Notes under the pieces: model-generated
What the model was told of the DNA's origin: nothing
The model's input: the letters and a program-made list of their open reading frames with translations, nothing else
The model's database searches: none
Part shown: piece by piece, positions 36,765-47,750 of the stretch
Numbering within the stretch: the first letter of the stretch is position 1
Layout of the letters: every line of letters starts with the position of its first letter
Position numbers and translations under genes: made by a program
NCBI GenBank assembly: GCA_010909165.1
Contig: MU008150.1
Span: forward strand, 248,001-312,000
Direction: 5' to 3'
DNA length: 64,000 bases
Source: Anthoceros angustus
Lineage: Eukaryota > Streptophyta > Anthocerotopsida > Anthocerotales > Anthocerotaceae

Positions 36765-37946
36765 GACTGACCCTAAGCCCCCGGAAATGCAACCACTCTG
36801 TCGGACTAGCTAGCAAATTTGGCAAGTTCAAAGCCACAGGACATTGCAGATGTAGAAGCATAACCAGGAACAGCCAATCAGCAGATCTACTTGATCCCTC
36901 TCGACGCAAGCACTTGCCAGCTCGTTGCCCTAACAGTCCTAAGGTTGTCAACAGCCTGAGAATTCTGCCGCCTCCGACTATCCGCCTGTGCTCCCATACC
37001 GCCGGACAATGCCAAGAAGAGATGCATCAACATCTCCAATTCCACCAGACAAAGTGACGAGATCTCCTCGCAGAAGGTTGTCCAACCCTTGACCCCGACG
37101 AATCCATGTCCCAATGCACGAGTGCAAGCGAGAGGAGCACCGCAGCAATGACAGAGCTCAGCACAAACAAGGTTTCATCAATCCTGCACCTCGCATCGCA
37201 CTGCAACTTGCCTGCCTAGCCACAGCTCCTTCCAGAACGTTCGGATACCTTCCAATACCAGAACCCGGAGCAGTGCGGGGCGTGCGCATCGAACACCGCC
37301 AAGCTGCACGAGGTATGCACATCCACAAGCATCCCCTCCTCCGGATTCTCCGATCCGCCTTGTCCCTGCTCCTACCGGGAGCTGCTGGAGTGTCGGGGCC
37401 AAGGATCCCGCCACCGCGGCTGGAGCCTGGAGGTGGCGGGCTGCGTGTGGCGTAGGGGTCGCGCCACTTGTCGATATACGTTATAGCAAAGGGACAAAAG
37501 TAACCGCGTCAAAGTCGATGGCTGAAATGCTTCCTCTTCGTTAACAAAGAAGGGGGGTGTTTTCACGGACTTCGAAAGCATCTGGCATCTGGCGCTGTCC
37601 ATACACATTAGGCAACCTTGTCACAAACTCATGTTCCCAGCACCCAAGACGCTATGTTTGCTGCAGTTGCCCTTCTGAGCTTAAATAGTCGAATTCCCTG
37701 ACACTGAGCACACACAGTCGCACAGTAAGTCAATTACCTCAGCTGGTATTCGAACCAAGAAATTTTTTTGGGGGGCTGGAAATATTCTAACAAGAGATTC
37801 AGTTGCAGGAACAAGGATGTTGACGACATACTGGCACTGCTGATGCAGCTTGAATGACTGGGAAGCCGGATTCACGCTTGCACACTACTCCTGCAGGACC
37901 TCATTGTATGAATGAGCACAATACAGTGCTTCATTGAGCTCAACTC
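36765..37946. other. Intergenic between membrane protein and OGG1
   Basis: About 1.2 kb between two minus-strand genes. The part nearest 36765 should be the 5' leader and promoter of the membrane-protein gene. The part near 37946 should be the OGG1 3' untranslated region. No further gene was recognised. Confidence 0.5.
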
Positions 37947-39444
37947 TCAGTTCCTTGTGACCTTGGGCGTGGCTTTCCGATTGCTCTTCACTTTCACCCT
38001 GGTGACCCTGGGGGCACGCAGCTGTTCTGGAAGGAGGTCTCGCTGGGAGGACAGCTCGGCGATGAAGAGAACAGTGTGTGCCCACCCAGCATACTTGCCA
38101 AACCTTGTCACAAATGCCTGGGCAACATCATGATGTAATTTTGGTGTGAGCCGCTCCCCTGCAAGTTCTGGCATGAGATAACGCACAGCAATCTGCGTAT
38201 GACAAAACGTTCAGATGTTAGCTACACTCAGGAGGCAGTGGGAGGAAAGTGCTTAGTATGGCTCTCACCTGCCAAACATGGGTATCAACTGGAACGGCGT
38301 GATGCTGGTCAAGGGAGAAGAGAGCAATGCAGGCTGCCACTTTGGGCCCAACACCAGGCAGAGTGCATAATGCTGCGACAGCCTCAGGAAGAGATACCTT
38401 CCTTAGGGAGAGAAGCCAATCCCTGCCCCCGTCCTTCTGAAGCAGTACCTCTGCAGCTCCGACGATAAACTTTGCTCTGCAGCAAATAACGTAGGGCAAG
38501 AATGTGAGAGGGACGTGAGATGTCAAACCGTAGGTGGCCATGACTGTAGAGCATTGGTGTCACCTGTAGCCAAACCCAGCCTCACGCAGGGCAGTTTCCT
38601 TCACACTAGCCAGCTGCTCAAGGGTTGGAAATTGGTGGAACCGGAGGCCTTTGACTGTTCCCAGGTAAGTCCCCAAGCTGGCCAAATGATCCACCATGCC
38701 AGTGATCCTTTGCAGGTGATTGTTGGACGAACAGATGAACTGGAAGACGCACTCCAAGGGATCTTGCCTCAGCAGACGCGCACCTGACATGTATGGAGCA
38801 ACTGCCGCAAATCTTTCATCAGCTGCTTCAAAACCAGTCCAGAGATCCTTCAAAGACGTGTCCAGGTTCAGATAATCCTGAAGGACGGCCTCCACGTCTC
38901 CCCCAACCTTCCTTCCAGGCACCAAGACATCAAGGCAAGACAGCTCCGTCTTTGCACATGCGCTGCTGCTGCCCCAAGAAGGCTGCGCTGCAGCAGGTGG
39001 GTGCAGCAGAAACTCCACATCACGGTCAGTCTGGCGCAGGGAAACAAGGTGGGAGCCCACCACACCTGTATACTCTGCATCACCCGTCTTCCTCCACCGG
39101 AATGTTTGGCCTGTGGGAAGCGTGAGCGCCAGACACAACTCATCAACAGTGACACCCAGACTTATCCAAGTCCCCAACCTCCCCCCACCACAGGGCTCCT
39201 GCTCCCGATCCTGCACCTGCTCCAGCCGCTGCTCAAGATCAAAGGTCAGAACTCTCCTTGCCCGCTCCCCGCGCACTCGCAAGTCCTTGCCTGCAATTCC
39301 AGCGCCCCCACCAGCACCCAAAGCCCTCTTCCGCATTACCGCTGGCGGGCTCTGCTTCCCCACCCCAGTACCAGTACTAGGCCTCAGTGCACGGTCCAAG
39401 GATGTCATGCTGGGACTGGTGCAGCTTCTTGGCAACCTCCACAT
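37947..39444 (-). CDS. OGG1: 8-oxoguanine DNA glycosylase/AP lyase
   Basis: Three exons: 38564-39444, 38269-38476 and 37947-38192, giving 444 residues from the first ATG or about 432 from MTSLDRALRPS. The N-terminal OGG domain is recognisable (LCLALTLPTGQTFRWRKTG, and later DPLECVFQFICSSNNHLQRI). The HhH-GPD region spans exons 2 and 3: LPGVGPKVAACIALFSLD holds the helix-hairpin-helix and the catalytic lysine, and HHAVPVDTHVWQ holds the catalytic aspartate. The enzyme excises 8-oxoguanine opposite cytosine in base excision repair, in nucleus and possibly organelles. A roughly 60-residue N-terminal extension, rich in Arg, Ser and Gly before the OGG domain, could be a targeting peptide. The basic C-terminus (RVTRVKVKSNRKATPKVTRN) looks like a nuclear signal. 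Its promoter is shared with the divergent F-box gene. Confidence 0.95.
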
Positions 39445-39789
39445 TCAGAGCATGAGCCGACGATCCAATGCCCCAGAAAAGCAAATGCGATGCAAGCCCG
39501 CCTGACACCCGAATCCAGGCCAGCGGGACCACTGTTACAGAATTGTTTGCGCGTTTCTTGACGTGGAAGGATGCAGGGACATCGCATCTGCCGTGGCCTG
39601 TGTGGTGTACATGTACGTGTGGTTTACCCGTTTACCGTGAGGGTTGCGCGGTAAGCCCAAGCCCTGGGGGCTGCCGCCGCCGGGGCTTGGAGCAGAAGCT
39701 GGTGGGCAGAGGGTGGGAGGGAAGAAGAGCTGCCTTGCTTGCCTGCTTGCTGGGTTGTCTTGCCCTTCTCTCTGTGTTGCGAGCAGGCC
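39445..39789. promoter_or_regulatory. Probable shared promoter of OGG1 and the F-box/kelch gene
   Basis: The start codons of the two divergent genes are only 345 bp apart, so both leaders and core promoters must fit here, unless one gene starts transcription inside the other. No TATA box stands out. This is inferred from geometry only. Confidence 0.4.
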
Positions 39790-39824
39790 ATGGCAAGTGG
39801 TGGGGATGCAGCAGAAGCAGGAAT

Positions 39825-39856
<32 letters not shown>

Positions 39857-40902
39857 AGGCAGCAGGGTGGCAGGAGAGCTTGATTCCGGGGCTGCCGGAG
39901 GAGGTTGCCTTCAAGTGCCTGACCCACGTCCCGCGGCGGTGCCACCGGGTGATGCGCAGGGTGTGCACACAGTGGGACAGGCTGCTGGACAGCGACGAAT
40001 TCTTCGAGGCTCGGGCGAAGGCGAAGCTGGCGGAGCCGTGGATCCACGTCCTCACGCGGATCCAGGGGAGCCGGAACCCGTGGCGGGCCTTCGACCTGCA
40101 CTCCAGGAGGTGGATCAAGTTCCCGGACCTGCCATCGTCCGTGTACGAGAAGCTCTCCCTGGTGGGGCTGCAGTGCCAGGTGGTGAAGGGAAAGCTGGTG
40201 CTGTGCGGGGGGCGATGGCAGGGCTCCATCATCAAGGACGTGCTGGTGTACGACCCCAGGGCGGACAGGTGGAGGGAGGGGGAGGGCATGCTTTCGCACC
40301 GGGCGGATTTCGTGAGCGGGGTCATCGAAGACCAGCTCTACGTCGCCGGGGGGAACAACGGGGTGCAGGGACGGACCAGGTCCGTGGAGCGCTACGACAT
40401 CGAGCAGAACCGCTGGTTCCCGGCGCCCAGCATGAACTACGACACTGCTTTCTGTCTGGGGGTCACCTTGGACGACAAGTTCTTTGTGCATGCCAAGGGC
40501 GGGCTGCCGGAGGAGACCCAGGTCTTCTGCCCCTTTAGGGGGCTCTGGAGCAGCTTCGAGGCCGAGATGCTCACCTCGCACCGGATCCATCCCTACGTTG
40601 TCAGCAATGGTCAGCTGTACAGGGCGGACATGCTGCCCACCAAGTTCGAGATCAAGGCGTATGATGTGGGGAGCGATACCTGGATCAGCATGAAGCCCAC
40701 TCTCACCATCTTCCATCCCACCAAGTATGTGAAGGAGCTGGTGGACCTGGACCAGAAGCTGGGGATTGTCATGGATGACTTCAGTGTTGCTGTTGTGGAG
40801 ATCGACCTGCCCAACCACAGCCTCAAGTACCAGTGGTTCTACTTGACTGCAGCAAATCCTTCCACCGACAGGATTGTCAGCTGCCATGTCCTGTATGCAT
40901 GA
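39790..40902 (+). CDS. F-box/kelch-repeat protein
   Basis: An intronless gene of 370 residues. The ATG at 39790 gives MASGGDAAEAG and then a Gly-Ala run coded by a GGAGCA microsatellite. The F-box is at about residues 30-75 (LIPGLPEEVAFKCLTHVPRR, then VMRRVCTQWDRLLDSDEFFE). Kelch-type blades follow with the usual diglycine and Tyr/Trp pattern: KLVLCGGRWQGSIIKDVLVY, DQLYVAGGNNGVQGRTRSVE, RYDIEQNRWFPAPSMNYDTA, and YDVGSDTWISMKPTLTIFHP. F-box/kelch proteins are substrate adaptors of SCF (SKP1-cullin1) ubiquitin ligases. The F-box contacts SKP1 and the propeller binds the target. The target cannot be predicted. Codon use is strongly GC-rich at third positions, more so than in its neighbours. A longer start upstream (39739) would use a non-ATG codon and was not taken. 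Confidence 0.92.
39822..39862 (+). repeat. GGAGCA coding microsatellite
   Basis: Five or more GGAGCA units within the F-box gene encode alternating Gly-Ala near the N-terminus. The tract is in frame and outside the F-box. Confidence 0.85.
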
Positions 40903-41140
40903 ATGATGGATGGATGGTAAATGGATGTTGAAGGTCAACACTTGAAGCTAGTTTGCTAGAGCTAGAAATGGCTTGTTTGTGTGGGGAGTGTAGTGTGCTG
41001 TGGACTCAGGACACATGATGAAAAAGCTTTTTCAGCTGTGTACTAGTATACAAGGTGGCAGTGGGCAGATTAGTATGCTGTACAAGGCTAGCACTGATGG
41101 ATGGATCTACCGTCTGCCCATGGTAGATGCACCATCAGGG

Positions 41141-44100
41141 TCATGGCCGGTTGTGCCTGAACAGGATGAAGGACACAAAGGCTAAGGAAGCGAACATGAG
41201 GCTCATACCTCCTAGGGCTACAAAATCGAGACCGATCCGGGAGTAGTCGAGGGATCGGAGGTCGCTTATTCTGTCCCACACAAACTCACCGTCCAAGTCT
41301 GCAAACCGCTTGCAGGGGCAGGCTGGGCAAGGGCTGTGAGGAGGAGCAGGGCATGCCATGCATGACGGCTGCTTGGTGTCGCAGAAGAAGCTGATGGATG
41401 TTAGGGTGTTGGTGACGTACTGGTAAGGGTTCGCCCAGAAGAGCCAAGTGTAGGAATTGGGTACAAGCAGCTTGGGGACCACCACGCCTGATGCTGTTAT
41501 CCACAGTGACGAGATGATGGAAACTGCGAAGGCTGCAAGAATCGGCACCGGCGTTGCTATGGTGAGCAGCATCCCGAAGTAGGTCACAGCCAGAGTGAAC
41601 ATGAAGAGTCCCATCCAGTACTGCACGAAGTTGGCCAGAGAGTCTGTTGCGATGCCAGCCATTCCGTTGCCGATGGCCACGAACACGAGCGTGGCGATGA
41701 GGAGATAGGGCATCTCAGCCAGAGCCCAGGATATCGGGTAGAAAATGGCTGCGTACATTCTGGCCCTCCTCTCCCGGAAGTACGCCAGCCGGTCCGTGCC
41801 AATCTGGGGTATGATATTGTTGGCTGTCACCACTCCGATGAGCATGATCTGGATGTACACAAACAGGGAGCGGGATGTAACAGCGAAGCTGTCCTTCTCG
41901 CCGATCTGGAAGTAGAGAGAACCCAGCAGCAGACCGATGGATATGGAAGCCGTGAGTCGGCCGAAGGTGTACTGGACATTCCTCCATAGGAACTTCTGTG
42001 TCCGCAGAAACACCATGGCCGCCTGCTTCCAGTACGAGGCTGCATATGCGGTATCCACATCCTTGATGACATGCCTTCTGCTTTTCCTGCGTAGTTTGCC
42101 CAGCTCCTTGCTGTTGTCCTCCCCCAACCTGCTCTCTCTGTAGACTGTGGCGAAGTCATGGACGGGTGCTCTTCTCCTGATTCCAGCTCCCAGGATATCA
42201 AGCACATAGGTGATGGCGTTCTGGGAGCTGTGGTACTCAGGTACCTTTGGGATGGACGTGAAGTACCTCAGCAGCTCGGTGCAGTTCCAGCCCACAGGCC
42301 CGAAGTAGGCCTGCTCTCCCCCAGGTCCGAGGATGAGCACGCTGCTGAAGGCACTGAGCATTCTGGCACTGGGGTGCTGGATGGTGCTGATCACAGTCCG
42401 CCCCGTGGAAGCGATAGTCTGCATGGCTTGCAGGATGTTTCGAGCACCGATGCTGTCCATACCGGAGGTGGGTTCGTCCAGGAACAGGACGCTTGGGTTC
42501 GCAGCCAGCTCCACTGCAATGGTTATCTTTTTGGCTATCTCGTAGGTCCTCCCTGTTGCATCTCTGAGAGACCCCACCAGCTGGTCACTCACAGGATGGA
42601 GATCCAGTAGTTCTAGGATCAGCTCCACATGCTGCTCAAGGTAGCCCGAATAGACGCTGTTCCCCAGCCGCAGGATGGCGCTAAATCGTAGCGATTCTTT
42701 CACGGTCAGGAAGGGTTGATGGGCATCCAACTTCTCAGCGAAGCCCGAGATGCGTGAGAATGTGGCAACACTTGGCTTATACCCGTTCACCAAAATCTCG
42801 CCCAGTTGCTCACCGTGGGATGCCCTGTTTGCCAGACACTTGAGGAGGCTGGTTTTACCGGATTTGGTGCCCCCCAGTAGTGCTAGCATCGCTCCTGACT
42901 TGCAGTATCCCGAGACTTTGCTCAGAATCACTTGGCTCTGCCCCTTGGCGTCCTTGCAGGTGAATGTGAGGTCGTGGAATGAAATTGCCACAGGCGTGAC
43001 CGGGATGTGGTGGTCAGACCATCCTTTCATCCCCTCTTGATCACTGGCGCATGCCTCTTCGTCATAGCCTTCCCTCTGCTGTTTACTGAGAAAGTGCGAT
43101 CCAACATGACTGTCGCCCCCAGAAGACGAGGAGGATGGAGACTCTTCCACCTGCAAGACCATAGAAGTGGTCTTTTCTTGGGGGAGAGAGTTGTTGAGCT
43201 CGGTAAACCTTAGTCTGCTTATTGCTCGGTGTGCAAGGATTAGTATGAGAACTGTCCACCCCAGAATCACGGCGAAGGAAACCATTATCCAACCACTCCC
43301 TGTCTTCAGCTGGTAATATTTGAGATAGGCGTCGCCAGTCTGCATGTTGGGATACACCTCGCAGAATGGCAAGTCCAGGTGGAGGTGGCAGGAATCCTTG
43401 TAAGCACTACCTCCGATTTGGGTGATGCAAAAGGCCATGTTTGCCCAATGAATTGGATTGGCGTAGTACATCCACTTCCACCACTTGGGAATGTTGTGTG
43501 GGTAGATGAGAAAGCCGGAAAAGAGGAGGAATATGGAAACGAGTAATCCTGTGAGACGGTTCCCACTTGAGGTGTTAAGATTTCTACTGAATACCAACAA
43601 GCCGGAAGGGGGTTGCATCTTAGAACTGCTTGTTTGTGACCGACCAGGACACGAAAAGGAAAGTGTTCGAGGCTTACCACCCAGTGCATTTGCAGCCTCC
43701 AGGATTGGTGAGATAGCGCTCAGTAGGAAGAAGAGGCATGATCCAAAGAATGCTATTGAGCACAGAAGTCCCCAGTACACGAAGAAGTGCAGTCCATCGT
43801 CCTTTGTTGAGAGGCCTGCTCCAAAATAAACGCAGACACAGTAGAGAGTTCCCTGCCAGTCCAAGTCCAGTACAACAATTTGTTAGATGTGCCCACCTCT
43901 GAAAGGCAATATCTGGGCTTATTAGCTTGAGGATGATTTATCAGGATCCACCTCAATTATGGACTGTGGCAAGGAAATGGCACTATGAGCAACAACGTAG
44001 GAAGAAGCTCTGAAGAAGCGCTGGTCCCGTTGCTTGTAGAATATAGGCCGTTGCATCATGTAAACAGGTGCTTGTACTGAGTTGATGAGCATAATACCCA

Positions 44101-47100
44101 TTGTGGACACAAATCCGAGCCCGCGGATAGCATTCATTTCCAGGATTCCGGGTTTGCCTCCCAGCCCCTTAAAGATGGTTCCAGCAACCAAACTCAGGAT
44201 CAACACCTGCAGGTTCAGGCAAAAAGGGCATTTTTTAAAGATGCGGTTGTGGGGCGAACCAATGTATGGCACGACCTCTATCTCCTTCCTCAAGGAAAGG
44301 GAGGCTGGTGCGTAATTCTGTAAAAGAGTGCCTACCTGCAAGAGTCGGAGTTGAAAAAGGATGGTGAGTCTCTTGGTAAGTTTGAGCTGGCGCTTGATGA
44401 GCGTCAGTGTGGATGGCCACCACCGTTGGACATGCTCTTGCGAGAATTGGCCCTCCACCATCTCTTCCCCATCCTCTGCATTTGCCTGAAAGGAACAAGG
44501 GCACAGAATTTCATCATCGTTTTTCACGAGCATTCCTAGCCTCCACTTCATCCTTCAAAATATGGGCAGTACGCTTGATGAGTTTCAAGAGGAAGGAGCA
44601 GTTTGAGCAATACGTAACATCGAGCTGGAAGCAGACCTGGGTTTCAAGTGTGCGTTGCAGTTGCAGACGAACATGACCTCGTGCATTGGATAGAAGAGTG
44701 GACACCCTGGCAGCTTGGTTGGTCTGGTGGTCCTGTGACCCAAGAGCGAGGTACTGCATTCCGCCAGCTGGGCTTGAGATAGCGGTCACCACATCCCCAA
44801 CCTGAATGTTCCCTGTGCTCTCGATCCCTCGGCTGTGATCCACGTTGCCGGACAGCTTGGCCACCACCACTTCTGCAGGACGTGAAAACAAGACGATGGA
44901 GCTGAGTCGGCAGGCACATGACAGCGCTGCGCTTGGGCAGGCACCCACACAATCTTAAGCTTCACCAATGACTACATGTAGCACTCACTGGATGGCCATG
45001 GCCACACTTGTGCGACACATACCAGGGCCGAAGAACACTTTGGATGTGGAGCCATCGTCAAGATGCTCGGCCCGCTCCGCCTTGCGAACTGAGAGACCCA
45101 AGTTGGGCTCGCTCTCCACCCAGAAGGTGTGCAAAACCTCGTCGCTCGTCACGATCCGCATCACATCCCGACGGAGCTCCGAGTCTCTGTAAGCCTTGAG
45201 CAGGTCCTGGAGGTGGGGAACGGGCAGCCCGTCCTCCACGTACTGAGACCCCTCGCCCGCTGCAATCTCCTGAAGAAACTCTCCCGAATCGACATGCGCG
45301 GGCTTCACAAACCTGTGGCACCCAACAAATTGCCGATCTCGTCACTCTGCTGTACACCGAGGGGGAGGACACAACAAAGTGCTCTGGTAACTCGCTCAAT
45401 GTTGCAAGCGCAAGCTTGCAATTTCCTCACCCGAGCTCCTCGAAGTAGTGCAGCGCGTCCTGGCGCGGGCCCTGGTACAGGATCCTGCCCTCCCCGAGCA
45501 GGATGACTCGATCGAACAGGTGGAACACCTCCTGCGACGGCTGAACCAGCGACATGACTGCGGAGCACTGCTGGAACCTGCTGATGGCCCTCAGCGTGCA
45601 CACGAGGTCGTAGGTGGCCAGCGACTCCTGCCCCGAGCACGGCTGGTCGTACAGCATCACGGCGTACGTCCCCATGGCGATCTCCGCCGTGGTGAGCCGG
45701 TTCCTGTCGTTGTCCGTGATCCCAGCCCCCGGGTTGCCCACAATCTCGTTCTCGATGCCCTTCAGCCCCAGCACATGCAGAATGTACTCCAGGTATGGGT
45801 CCTGCCCCTCCACCAGCGCGTGCGCGAAGAACTTGCGCAGCTGCGGCGAGAAGTTCTTGGGCCGCAGCCCCTGGGTGCACTCCCCCGCGAACTCCAGCGT
45901 CTCCCGCACCGTCAGACCCGGCAAATGCCTGCAATCGTTCACCAGTCAGGCCGGTGGAATCCGAATTCTCGCAGTCTGCAGCAAACTGGTTGCATCCACA
46001 TGTCTCACTTGTTGAGCTGCCCGTTGATGTAGGCGATGAGGCGAGTGAGCACAACCTCCGACGCGTCCCGCCCGTTGTACTTCACCCAGCCCTCCAGCTT
46101 CACCGTCTTGCTGGTCTCCGCTCTCCCAGCAAGGACCTGCCAGACACGGCACAAGCCTCTCATCACCGACTGTGACAAGCATCCATGGACCAAACAACAT
46201 GGCGAGCTGGCCCGTAGCTGGGTGGTACCTTGAGGAGGGACGTTTTGCCGCTCCCGGGAGGACCCAGCAGCAGCGTCATGGAGCCGGGCATGATGTAGCC
46301 GTGGACGTCGTGGAGGATCTCGTAGGTGACGGCGGCCTTGGATCGGTCGCGGAGGAAGGGGTTGAGGAGGAGGCCGGCGGTGATGTTGTACACCTTCTTG
46401 CCGAAGGTCTGGAAGGCCTGGTCCTGCGGCAGCAGCTGCGCGGTGTAGCTGATGCCCCCGAAGCGGACCACCTGGCGGGGGACGGGCGGGGTGAGCCTGG
46501 CCACGTCCCGGAGGTAGTTCACGATGCCGTCCTTCATGATGAAGTCCATGCCCACCAGCATCGGCAGCTGGTCCCCGCTGCCGCCATCCACATCGTGGTG
46601 CAGGCGCTGGAACGCCTTCTCCGCCTCCGCCAGCATCCCCTTCTGCTTCAGCAGCCGGTACATGTGCAGCGCCACGTCCTGCACATTCTCCGTCGCCGCA
46701 TGCGCCAGCTTCCGCGCCACGTCCGGGGTCTGGGAGCCCTGCAGCCCCGGCAGCCTTGCCCTGGTCATGGGCGTCTCGCTTCCCCGCACCGGCACCACGA
46801 ACACCTGCTGGCAGCAGCACAAGAAGCAGACGCCTCACTCTCACATTGCAACAATGCGGGAACGAACGCGTCAACGAGAAGCAACGCCAGGCTGAAGCAG
46901 CCGAGGACGCACCTGGTCCCGGTGCGGGGTCTGGGTGGCGGGGAAGTCGAATCCGGGGGAGGGCAGGAAGGCGGACTGGCCCGGGGTCGGGGCGGACATG
47001 AGGCTGAAGCCGGAGACGAGGTGGTCCACCGACGCGGGGTCGAAGCTGTCCGTGCTCGTGTTGTTGTAGAAGCTGTAGCCGTTGGCGCTGGCGCTGGAGA

Positions 47101-47242
47101 TCCTGCTGGTTCCATCGGCCCCGTCCCCGTCTTCCAGCACCACGGCGTGCTCGCCCTGCCACCAGATGGGCCTCGCCGCCGGCTTGGACCGGAAATGCAG
47201 CGGCGAGCGCATCCAGCTGCCCCGCGGACTGGGACTGGCCAT
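41141..47242 (-). CDS. Full-size ABCG/PDR-type ABC transporter with inserted PDZ-like domain
   Basis: About ten exons: 46913-47242, 46229-46804, 46009-46136, 45431-45928, 45023-45312, 44638-44872, 44336-44486, about 43947-44207, about 43673-43860, and 41141 to about 43592. The order is nucleotide-binding domain then membrane domain, twice, as in ABCG/PDR pumps. NBD1 has Walker A GPPGSGKTSLLK, but the signature region reads NPGAGITDNDRNRLTTAE and Walker B is VMLYDQP, without the catalytic glutamate. The exon at 44638-44872 encodes a PDZ-like fold (EVVVAKLSGNVDHSRGIEST, IQVGDVVTAISS, LLSNARGHVRLQLQR). TMD1 follows (PIFYKQRDQRFFRASSYVVA, IPKWWKWMYYANPIHW). NBD2 has Walker A GGTKSGKTSLLK, a degenerate signature (RDATGRTYEIAKKITIAVEL) and an intact Walker B, VLFLDEPTSG. 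TMD2 ends at FRHNRP. Substrate and membrane are unknown. An upstream in-frame ATG at 47320 would add 26 residues. Confidence 0.9.
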
Positions 47243-47750
47243 GGCCGAGGCCAAGGATTTGGAGAAATCTCGAAGCGACTGCCGTCGCTCCCGTTTCCGA
47301 CTCCGCTCCCAAGCTCCCAAGCTGCTGTTACTCTACATGCAATGGTTCTTGTCGAATTGGAATGGCGTCTTCTTGCGACTGCGGGGCTTGGAGGTGGACT
47401 CCAGCGTCTGCCATGGAGACTCGGTTCCTGGCTGCCAAGGCTTTGTAGTGGAGGGTCCAGGATCCCAGTGGAAGGGGAGGGTGGACGCGAATCTGGGCGA
47501 ACGTGGGGTCTTGAAACTCGAGCGGAGTGTGGTGCCAATGGGGAATCGGAAAGCGCCAAGGCCGGCTGCTCCACGCGGCGGCAGCCGGCTCCATGGCAGG
47601 TTGCTGCCAAGTGGCGCCTTGGTGAACTCTGGGTGGGGAGAGGGACGGCCGAGGCTACTGCTCAGACTCACAGTGGAAGGGGGAAGGGGGCGGCGTACTG
47701 TGTAGGTCACGGAGGGAAGACAGGAAGACAGCAGCCGACCCGACAGGAAA
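47243..47750. promoter_or_regulatory. Divergent promoter region, ABCG transporter and LdpA-like gene
   Basis: The start codons of two divergent genes are 508 bp apart. Both promoters probably lie here. No specific element can be named. Confidence 0.4.

Noticed and set aside
37735-37765. Possible tRNA T-arm on the minus strand (GGTTCGAATACC)
   Set aside because: The flanking sequence does not form a T stem, anticodon arm or acceptor stem.
39535-40941. 468-codon minus-strand open frame opposite the F-box/kelch gene
   Set aside because: It mirrors the GC-rich codons of the real gene. It has no recognisable domain and is rich in Pro/Leu/His as expected for an antisense shadow.
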